A stretch of 34,570 nt of DNA from Acanthaster planci. Its lineage: Eukaryota > Echinodermata > Asteroidea > Valvatida > Acanthasteridae. A program made the position numbers and the translations under genes. The notes beneath the pieces are model-generated. The model was given only the letters and a program-made list of their open reading frames with translations, did no database searches and was not told the origin of the DNA. Of the stretch, positions 10,760-21,000 are shown in pieces (positions within the stretch are counted from its first letter, which is position 1; every line of letters starts with the position of its first letter). The stretch covers positions 55,985 to 90,554 of the forward strand of contig NW_019091682.1 of NCBI RefSeq assembly GCF_001949145.1. Reading direction: 5' to 3'.

Positions 10760-11813
10760 ACTTGTTGCAATTGCCCACAAATTGGTACAAAGACTCAGAT
10801 TTCTCAGAGATCCTGTTTGCTGGCTCTAGTATTTGGTTCCTGCAGGATCCAGTGGATACAAAGTTGCCAGCAGGTGTACTTAGAATGTCTTCACATAACA
10901 AGCAAAGTTAGTATACTGCTCTGTTGCAGAATCTTGTTCATTAATTCTATACACTGACTGTACTCTAGTATTTGAGAGTGGTATTAGTATGTACACAAAA
11001 GACAATATGTGCAAGTGACAACGGATTGGAATACTTGCTACAACTTAATGTTTAAAGGCAAGCACATGTGAAAACATGAGTGCTACCAACAGCAGTTATT
11101 CAGTGTACATGTACTATATATGGCATACTGCTTCAAAGATAAAAAGTTGTGTGTTAGAACTAGGACTTTGGAATTTTTGTCAACAAAGTGGCTGTATAAG
11201 AGGGTTTATTTAATTTGATAAGATCTTATGCAAACACCGGTGTCTTTGTAATTGGATATACAATAATGACTTGTCTCAACTTACTGCTTTAGGGTGTGGG
11301 TTGTTTGAGAATAGATAAGAGGTGAAAAAGGATATATATGGCAATGCCCCTACCCAGCAAAATTTTGCTTTTTGATTGGCCAGGAATAGATTCTAACATT
11401 TCTTAAGGGACGTTGGAGATGAAGTGTAGTTATATCTTCAAAATGAAACAAATATGCCGTGTTGAAAAGTTTTAGTGTCTTGCCATACTGCAGGACTCTA
11501 TTCAACTTCAATTCTAAACAATACTGAATAGAATATTTTGGGAAAAAAGTCAAAGCGGGGAATAATTGGAAAAGCTTTGCACACCAGTTTCCAATATTTT
11601 TCCCAATATTTCCAATTATTCCACACAGGTTGTTTCCCATTACGGTGGAAAAAGGCAAGTCATTCCAGTAACCTGCCCACCATTTAACTCAGGCAACAAT
11701 GTCTTAACAATTAGTAGCCGAAAAATTCCATTTCCAGCTTGACCCTGAACAGAAAGGGGGTCTTGATAACTCACCAGTACCTGGTTACTAAAGTGGATGC
11801 TCTAGCCCTCTGC
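10760..11813. other. No recognised gene
   Basis: A/T-rich sequence with one ACATGTAC repeat near 11105. Frames here (for example 11350-11658, -) show no family resemblance. Confidence 0.4.
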
Positions 11814-12683
11814 TAAGTATGAAAAGTATACGTATGTTGATGACATGACATCGCCTGAACCATATTCTTCCTGAAGAGCTACAAACAGGAAGAATGGTCT
11901 GGTGATAATCACAAACAACTGAATCTAGGAGAGTGTGCTTTAACCAATATCATTGATGACAGAACTCAGACTGTCATTATCACTGGACAGCAAAAGAAAC
12001 TTGCCACTTCTATCAAAGGCCACACATAAAAATTCACTCCAAAGAAATAAACAATTTTTTTACACGGGTATGCTGCAATACCCCTTACTAATCACATATG
12101 CACAAAAGCAAGTGATTATCTTTATAACAAAGAAGAAATTGACATGCACAGCAACTTGGTTACTGAGTCAAAAGTCACACACAAAAGCACTCTCCACCAA
12201 GCAAAAATGACCCATGAATGGACATTTTAAACAACCAATGACAAAGTGAACACCTGTTTTGTCAAAATGATGTGCATGAGTGGTTTCTGTATAGGGATGC
12301 CATCCTTACTGACTATGCATACACATTATTGAAAAGTAATGATCGTGACTTCTTTATTTCGTTCTCCACATTGCTTTCTGCATAAAACTTAAGGCTCATC
12401 CTGTTACATTCTGTGACTTTTGATTCGGCAACCAAGTTGCTTTGCGTGTCAATTTCTTCAGTTTCTGTCAGTCAGTTTCTTTTGCTGTCCAGTGTATTTT
12501 AAGTGAGTGGTATTCTCTGAGTGATAATGACAGTCTGAGTTCTGTCATCAATGATATTGTTTAAAGCACACTCTCCTAGTTTGTGATTATCACCAGACCA
12601 TTTTTCCTGTTTGTAGCTTTATTCAGGAAGAATGTGTTTCAGGTGATGTCATATCATCAACATACATGTACTTTTCATATTTA
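11814..12683. mobile_element. 870-bp imperfect palindrome (foldback/MITE-like element)
   Basis: The left arm starts at 11814 (TAAGTATGAAAAGTATACG) and matches the reverse complement of the right arm ending at 12683 (CTTTTCATATTTA). The match runs in order through ATGTTGATGACATGACATC, GGTCTGGTGATAATCACAAAC, GAGAGTGTGCTTTAA, ATCATTGATGACAGAACTCA and ACTGGACAGCAAAAGAAACT. A further inner block, 12132-12178 against 12413-12459, matches at 42 of 47 positions. Arms differ by substitutions and indels: about 130 bases at 12000-12131 have no partner, and the right arm has extra bases near 12500. The loop is about 12179-12412. No transposase frame is present, so it would be non-autonomous. An inverted duplication of unrelated origin is the alternative. 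Confidence 0.85.
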
Positions 12684-14197
12684 CTTGTTGTCCAATGTAG
12701 TTGACCTCATTATCCACTCAACTCTTAAATGGGACGAACTGGTGATGGACATAGCTTCAAAGCAAGAAGGCAAATGTACATGCACAGTACATGCTTTAAC
12801 TGTTCAATCATTTTTCCTTGCCTTCAGTGGATTTGTTTACCATTTACAAGGGGTATATAACTTAAGCCAGTTCTTGAATATGCAGTTCAAGTATGAAATA
12901 TGGATTCGCAAAGCAATAGTGCCATTGAAGAGATGTGGGGAAAAATCATTGCAAATTATATTAGGTTATTATATTATATTATTTTTATATTAGGTTATCA
13001 CTGAATGATCTGGGATGGTATACTCTGGGAGAAGACAGGACATCTGATATATGAGTGTAACATATTAGATAGGTTAACCACTTGATGACGGGAATTTCTT
13101 TCCGAAAGCTGACTCCCAGAATTCCAGCCTCGCTTGGCCATTAAGACAACCTGCCAAACCGCAAATTCTTGGTTTGTGGCCCTGCGTGCTCTGCACGCTT
13201 TGAATTACATGGTGAAAAGGCTGATTGTTCGGTGGCGTGCTGCTCTACTCAAGCTTCCACATTCCCATTGCCTCTTTTCAAAGTGGGGACTATTGTGAAG
13301 CTGGTGATTATGATGCAAAATAGGTCTTTTCATTTCTGGGCTACACACAAAGGCAATTACCATATATACAAGAGCCAGGGTCTGCCTTCTTTCACTGTGT
13401 TCGCTCGAGCGTGGGCCGAAAATGATAGCTGAAAAGTGGGCCGAGGATCTCAATCTTTACGGCGTGTCTTGCCGCGTCCCAGCGCAAAGGGGTTTTAGTA
13501 GTTAGTTATCTGAGCACAAATCCAATTAAACACAGACTTACAAACAATAACCACCTTTCTATCCTTAGCTGCAAAACAACAGATAGAGGAATAGTCTTGT
13601 TCCCTGTCTTACTGGACTGGAGAATTTTAAAAAAGCAAATCCTTCTTGTTTTTCTACTCCTTTTATTAATGCAATATGTATTTTGTTGCCTTAATGGGTC
13701 ACTTTACCAGCTGGTTTGGATTTTTTTAATATCATGATTTTACATATATCTTTTTACTTTCCAGGCTATGTTTACATTCTTAATACCCTTGATCATTATG
13801 GTCAACAACAGTTTTAGGAGCTAACTTTACTTTTTTAGCAATTTTTTTCCCAACAGTTCTTATGAGAATGCATGTCTTGGCCCGTTACACTGCTGGCAGT
13901 GAAAAAGACAAATGAGCCTGGTGATAAAAATGTCATCTGGAGTTTTTGAATAATTTTCTGAGTGAAAAAAAATATGTCAAGCAACCTCTTAAAAATACTT
14001 GCTGGGTAAAAAATATGGATTGGACTTAAGCTATCATCCCACAGCATGGTTTATGAAGAATGCCAGAGATGACAAACCCTTCTGTGCGTGCTGACCAATG
14101 TGAAATACATATGTAGCGGGCATAATATGAAAATTATGAAACCTGCTTACATTATTTATTTGTTTACTAGTTTACGCCATTTTATTGTCAGCCAACC
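12684..14197. other. No recognised gene
   Basis: Mostly A/T-rich. 13080-13490 is richer in G+C than its surroundings and has open frames on both strands (13169-13432 +, 13205-13453 -), but neither resembles a known protein. It could be an exon or promoter of an unrecognised gene. Confidence 0.35.
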
Positions 14198-14748
14198 NNN
14201 NNNNNNNNNNNNNNNNNNNNNNNNNNNNNNNNNNNNNNNNNNNNNNNNNNNNNNNNNNNNNNNNNNNNNNNNNNNNNNNNNNNNNNNNNNNNNNNNNNNN
14301 NNNNNNNNNNNNNNNNNNNNNNNNNNNNNNNNNNNNNNNNNNNNNNNNNNNNNNNNNNNNNNNNNNNNNNNNNNNNNNNNNNNNNNNNNNNNNNNNNNNN
14401 NNNNNNNNNNNNNNNNNNNNNNNNNNNNNNNNNNNNNNNNNNNNNNNNNNNNNNNNNNNNNNNNNNNNNNNNNNNNNNNNNNNNNNNNNNNNNNNNNNNN
14501 NNNNNNNNNNNNNNNNNNNNNNNNNNNNNNNNNNNNNNNNNNNNNNNNNNNNNNNNNNNNNNNNNNNNNNNNNNNNNNNNNNNNNNNNNNNNNNNNNNNN
14601 NNNNNNNNNNNNNNNNNNNNNNNNNNNNNNNNNNNNNNNNNNNNNNNNNNNNNNNNNNNNNNNNNNNNNNNNNNNNNNNNNNNNNNNNNNNNNNNNNNNN
14701 NNNNNNNNNNNNNNNNNNNNNNNNNNNNNNNNNNNNNNNNNNNNNNNN
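14198..14748. other. Assembly gap (551 N)
   Basis: A run of N. Any open frame drawn through it is an artefact. Confidence 1.
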
Positions 14749-17700
14749 AAACATCAAATAAAGAAAGATCACTGACTCAAAGTTTATCACATTCTTTCCA
14801 TGAGCTTTCTCTTGTTATCATTAAAATGCTTGAATGCAAATACAAATATATTAACATGTATGTTTCATATGCCATTTCATCGGCTCATATTTCATTAATA
14901 ATGTAGCTGCATGTTGTGAATAAAGACCAATGGTAATTTCAGGCATACACGTAGATCCAGGGGGAGTTGAGGGTCCTCTGTTTAACACCCCCCCCAAAAA
15001 AATAGAAAAACCAGTAACAATAAAACAGATGACATCCTATAAGGATTGTTACTTGTACATCAGTAAGCATGTGCATCAGCCCGTCCATGACAGTCAGACA
15101 TTTAAAAAAGTGATATGAGCCTGACCCCCTCCCCTAGGGAAAATATTCTGGATCCACCTCTGAATTACTTTATTTGAAAGATACATTTCAACCCAGAAAT
15201 ACGTTGTAGTTTCCAAGACAGAAATACTGGCTTTTGAAGTAGGAAAGTTTGAAAGGAAAATGTGAAACATTAACTTGTCCCACATGCCAACCATGTAGTT
15301 TTCTACATGTGATTGAAGAGTCAACATTTTATAACAATTCACTTTGAAATTTTTGAACTGCTGGCAAAATGTCTGTCATAGTACATGAGAGTGGTTATCT
15401 CAGTATGAGCTCTGAATGGCTGGATGCTTACAACCGAGAATGTTTACACATTCTTCCTGGCCTTTTCCTTCTGATGCTGCTGAAGGAATCATTCTAATCA
15501 ACTGTTTCATATCATTTAAAATATTTCTTTCTTGTAGTCTTTGGCAAATGCTTTTATCATGAATACACAGAATAATCCAGAATTTCTTGCACTGAGTATT
15601 ACAAATAAGTATGCGGAACTTGAAAACTACAAGTGCAGAATTAGAATTTTGACACACGCAATTATCAGATAATATGCCTCACTCAACAACAAGACTGCAA
15701 GAAACTATTGCCAAAAAAAGTAATCTCATACATGTACTTTAAAGATTGTCAACTTTTATCACTGGCAACAGGAAAGAGGAACTTCACACACATTTTTTGT
15801 CATTATTCAACACTGATTTAGGAAGGGAAACTTCAAAGGAGAGAAACCCTGTGATATGATTAGCTGAGATCACAGCGAGCACGCATTGATCCAGCCGGTT
15901 CCCCCGTCATGGTAACGGTTTCAGAATCAGCCTTCATAGAGCCTGATCTACAGCCATTGTCATACCAGGGTTTGTCTCATTTTGCTGGTTTCCAATTCCG
16001 ATCTCACTTGGTGCTAACAAACTCACAATGCCTAATATACAACTACTAAAATACCACAAAAGAATTGGTACTGGTCAAGTGCCTAAAATATACATGATGA
16101 CCTGTACTAAAAGTGAACTTACTTTTAAAACGTGAACATCAAATAAATAATTCAAGTCATTCAAAATTATACAATTTTGGCTGGCATCCAATTTTATGAC
16201 CAAATAAAAATATTTTTGTATTTGTTGAAGGGTCAGAAAGATGATTTTATTTTGAGCCACTGCAGATTACCGGAGAAGTTTGTATATTATCTAGAGTCGT
16301 TTGGGGCATCATTTTTTCCTTCATTTCAACCTGTTTTAGTTACTGTTTTTAACTATATAATGCGCTTATGAACAGGCGTGTCTTGGAGAAAGCGCAATAT
16401 CAATTTTATTATTACTCCAAAATCCACATGTGTATCACTTTGACAATGTTACGCACAGTTGAAGACCTTGATATTACTATTCATAACATACATGTACTGT
16501 GGCACCATCACACTTTTCGAGTGGAATATCATATCATGTACATACCATAAATTTGCATGTAATGGATCAAAAGAACATCAGCAATGTTCATCATGCTACA
16601 CAAGCTATCACTGTACCATAGGGGGTACATTACCTTGTACTTTCCAAAGATTGAAAGTGTCATTTCCACCACGTTGTATTGATGTAACCTTAGATATAAG
16701 GTTGTACAACCATGCTGGTACTTCCTTAGTTCATGTATATGACGTGCTGTGAGGCACAGTGAAATACTATGTCTGCAGTGACTGCAATGTTTGTATTTTC
16801 AAGGGTGGTGAACCAATTTGGCCATAATTTCAAAGCAATATTGCTGGCAGATGACAGCAGGTTGGTTTTTATGAGGAGGTTTTCTCTCGTTCAAAAATAC
16901 ATCAGAAATTTGATTTTCATGAAGAAGCGTATCTACTCAAAGAAAACTATGGAACATTCTATAAATGTGTGTGTTCAGAATTTTGAATTGCCACAGACAT
17001 GACGTGGACACCACCCCCCCATTTCAAATGTTACCCACAACTGAAATAGATTACTTTCTGGAAAAGTTGGTCAGAAATGTCAAGACAAAAGATGTACTCC
17101 CTACCAATGATTCAATTCAGTTGAATTTGTTCATCGAAACGTTTTGTTGGTGAAGATTATCTAAGTGGAATGAAGTGCAATGTGAAGCAGTTCACCTGAT
17201 TGACATAGTGTAACAAAACAATTGTTGCCAGTTGTGATGGAGGATGTTTTGAAAACCAGTGGGGACAAATAAAAGCCATAGACCCCTATACAGAAGGCAA
17301 CAAATCTCTATAATATACCATAAAGTAACCTTGAATTCTCAATGTCGGCTGGTTAATCCCACAGTAACAATACAATTTTGTAATATTTGTGTCCTGATGT
17401 TTTTCATCGTCTTTTTTTATGGGAAAGTTAAGGGCGCCAAAGGAAACTTTAAGAATTGGCAGGTTAGTGGTCCCTACATTATTCTCCGCATTGGGGAAGC
17501 GTACATTATAAAATTCTGCCTGATTCAGGGCTACAGATGTAATGTCTAATGGCAGGTGTGATATGCCATGTTGTCCTGTCACATGATCATCTGGGCCATA
17601 TCCCATATTGGACAGTTCAAATTTTTTGTATGGTACATGTACTTGTATGGTCATTTTCACTTGTGAACAATTTCTGATAGTGCATATAAATTTGCGGAGG

Positions 17701-17971
17701 ATAAATATGTTATACCCATACATGAGAGAATAATGAAGGACTTGTATTGTAAAGTTGCACTGCTGTACTCAGTGTGCAAAAGAGTTCACAGATCTCAAAG
17801 GGAGTACATAATGGTCCAGCTTTGACTAATGGAATGAAGGATGTCTTCAGGGTAGATGCCATCACACACACCACACAGGTTGTTTGAGAACTGTTGATTG
17901 GCAGTGGATCCACCATCTGTTCTTGCACCATTTTGGATGATTTTGTGAAAGGAGAATTGGCATTCAAGGAT
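14749..17971. other. GPX4 3' flank and unassigned sequence
   Basis: The GPX4 3' UTR must begin below 17972 on the - strand; its end is not defined. On that strand AATAAA occurs near 16404 and near 16236 as possible polyadenylation signals. Open frames at 16177-17153 (+), 17286-17723 (-) and 15400-15657 (-) are not recognised, and I see no splice-site support. One GATCCAG-containing pair of ends near 14947 and 15150 hints at a degraded MITE. Confidence 0.4.
17540..17594 (-). promoter_or_regulatory. Weak SECIS candidate in the GPX4 3' UTR
   Basis: Read on the - strand, ATGA at 17590-17587 is followed 14 bases later by AA, and a GA lies at 17546-17545. The flanking stem (TCATGTGACAGG against CCTGCCATTA) can pair only with bulges and a mismatch. 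An alternative ATGGCA/TGCCAT hairpin competes with it. A SECIS is required in the 3' UTR because the gene uses a selenocysteine TGA. This was the best of the four ATGA sites I inspected between about 17040 and 17971, but it is poor, and the true element may lie elsewhere or in a downstream 3' UTR exon. Confidence 0.2.
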
Positions 17972-18016
17972 CTATTCTGGTTTATCAAGCTCCTTCACAA
18001 TGTCTTTCTCTATATC
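17972..18016 (-). CDS. GPX4: GPX4 terminal coding exon
   Basis: The acceptor is CTTTTTGTTAG. It encodes [14 protein letters not shown] and stops at TAG (17974-17972), corresponding to the vertebrate VIEKDLP end. The preceding intron is 1,038 bp. Confidence 0.92.
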   Translation of the reverse strand, partial: DIEKDIVKELDKPE

Positions 18017-21000
18017 CTAACAAAAAGAAACAATGTCAAACATGTTTGAGTCAACTATAGTGTGAAAAATCGAGAAAAACACAGTGGCATTTTCAACAGT
18101 AAAATCGAAGATCTTGTAATAAAAATCCATGAACTACAGGGCCTTTGTAGATCGTAGTAAGTGAACGACACCTGCGGGGTCAGGGTGGAGAACAGGTACA
18201 GGTATGACAAGTTCTCTTTCCCTTTAAAAAAAACAGAGCAGTTTTCAGTGCCCAGAGTAATCAGGAAATTTTTGCAGTAATGTACCTCCTCAACAATGTA
18301 GCATTGTGGATTCATGGAAGAAACTTCACCCAGGATTGAAGTATGCAATGAGTATATATAAGCACATGCTTGCACAATTATGCTTAATGACCACACTTTC
18401 ATGTCAGTTTCCATGTCAATGAAAGTCTAAAATTATATTTTGAACACGGCAGGTTTAATGTGTGGAAATCGTACTTTTCATTGATGAAAATCTTCTCACT
18501 ATGTAGCTCCAAAATGGCAACCAAATTTGGACAATCCCATCATGCTTTGGGGGTGATTTTGAGTTCGAAACCTTTTCATGTTAAGAAAATCTTTCCTAAA
18601 TTAAATTTTAACTTCAAATTGATCTAATTCATTTTATACCATACATTCAGTTTCCTCTAATTTCAGTTTAAAATACAATTGGTGAATTTCTGATAGTTTG
18701 TCTTCAGCTGTGTTCAGTATAACCCATTCATTTACATTCATGTAACATCTACACACACTACACATAAAAAAGGAACGCCTGTTAATGGATATGGTGTGTA
18801 CAAAGAAACAAACTATTAAACAATTGTCGACCGACCATCACGAAAAACAGAACAAAAAATTCTGTTTTGTTGAAAACTACAGCATTCTGGGTGGAAGTGT
18901 TTTACAGACTGACTGAGGCTGTTATGTACTTTCAAGTGAGATGAGATTTTCCGGGATTACAGGGCAGTCCCATTTTGGGGATTTTACCCATGGTGTCACC
19001 TGCATGTACATGTACCTTTCATTATAAAAGTACAGTATCTGAAACGTAACGTACCTTGGGATTAGTTTGGGGGCCAAATCTCTTCACCGGTACTCCTTTC
19101 TTGTTAATTAAAAACTACAAGAGAAAAGACAACAATATGCGTCAAACATACTTCCTGGAAGTCATCTGAGAAGGCCAATTCCATTGCCACATACATGTAC
19201 TAACCACATCTTGATCTTATTGTTATAACATCGAAAGTACAATGAAAAATGTGCAAGTTGCTTGCACTTGGGAAAAACAAATAAGGGCAAAATACATTTC
19301 TGCAATTCAAGTCAAATTCTTTGGACACATGAAAGTAATCTGGATGAACCAAGTTGTTTTAATTTTTTTGTTTTGCCTAGTTGAGTGAGAACTGGTACAC
19401 AGGCATATGGCTGACAAGCTAATGGAATTGCCACATGTATAACAGGCCGTGGGTTCCGAGGGTTTGTTGATTTACATGTTAGTAGGAGAGTGGATGAAGA
19501 AAAGGCAAAGTGATTAGTGTCAGACCCTACATGTATGAGCATGTGTATCCTTTCTATGCCACAAGTAACGACTCATATAACGTACCACATACCTTAGAAA
19601 AATTCCATTTAATTGCACTGCAAGAAAAGGGAATACAGAAAAGCAAATGTCAACAAAGTATAGGTCTGTTGATGCAATTTTTATCATGATCTCCTTAAAC
19701 GGTAGCCGTGCTACGTGTACATTAACGTGCAACGTGCAGTATAAATACAACATGATCTGGCAAATACCGGACTATTGAATTCAGCAGAATTTACCAAATT
19801 TAAGCAGTATACATGTGCATTGCATATATTTACATGTGCATGTATAACACAGTGTCAAGGTTATGCATCTTCTGTTGCATTTAGCAGAGTGCATAGACCA
19901 AAAACCAACAGTGACAATGCAAAAGAGACCCAGTATACAATGCTTGATGTACATGTACATGTACATGGCAAACCTGTTCATATAGTTTATAGCATGTTAA
20001 TTTTCTTATATTCCAATTTCACACAAATGACATACTTAGTAAGCGTTCCGTGTTGCTTCTTCTTAAGGAATTTGTAGAGAGGAGAGGCATTGTTACCGTT
20101 GACATCAATCTTATCAAACAAGTCAAACTGCGCTCCCTTCTTTGCTGCAAACTCCTTGATTTCTTGGTTTGTTCCGGGTTCCTGCATGAAGAGCCAAACA
20201 GTAAAAACTCTTGAAAATGCAGGGCTGAAAATGGAAAAACCCTGAAAACTGTGTATAAACACTGTAGATGTGAGGCTTCAGTGAATGTTCATGTACATGT
20301 CACACGGCCAATCAAACAGTAAATTCTGGGCTAAAAATGGACATGTTACTGATACCATCACAACTTAGCTCTGATTCTTTGGTAGATTTATAACGTAATC
20401 TGTTAAGCGTACCTGACCACCAAACTGGTTGCAAGGAAAAGCCAGGATCCGCAAACCCTTTGGCTCAGCATATGTAGCGTGCAATTCTTGTAGCTGAGCA
20501 TAGTTCTTGTTGGTTAGGCCTCACTGAGAAGCCACATTGACAATGAGAACCACGTGACCCCTAAAGAAAAACAAAATAAGGAAGATTAAACTGGAGTTGC
20601 ACTGATCTGATCTATTTCTCATAGATTATTATAATCTGTGTTGATACTGGTACTTACATGTACATTTCTCCTTGTTCTTCTATATTCCACATCTACTTTG
20701 CAGAACTTTTATCTTTGTACATGTACATGTTTTTCTTTTGTACAAAAATCAAATAAATTACAATTTACATTCTAAGATTTAAATCAAGTACTTTGATTAA
20801 AATTATATGTATGTTAATAGCCACTTCTTCAGAGATACTTTTTGGAACATGTATTAAAGTGTACCTACATGTATATAAAGTACATGTACATGAAGTACAG
20901 AACCTACAGACAGGTCCTTCACAGATACAGGTGACAAGGGTAAAATACCAGGTTTTAAACCAGGCTCTGAGTTTGTTAAAAGTAGAGTTCAGAGGATTCG

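Noticed and set aside
14088-14906. Long frames across 14198-14748
   Set aside because: The length is created by 551 N bases in an assembly gap.
14938-15165. Possible MITE with GATCCAG-containing ends
   Set aside because: Only about eight bases match between the two ends (GATCCAG); the rest does not align convincingly.
15400-15657. 85-codon - strand frame ending in IQSSY
   Set aside because: The composition looks protein-like but it is not recognised and has no supporting neighbours.
16177-17153. String of short + strand frames suggesting a multi-exon gene
   Set aside because: No consistent splice phases could be found and no family match. The lower end overlaps the likely GPX4 3' region on the other strand.
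17764-17788. TTGCAC ... GTGCAA hairpin in the GPX4 3' UTR as a SECIS
   Set aside because: It has a good stem, but the loop and base lack the ATGA / AA / GA core.
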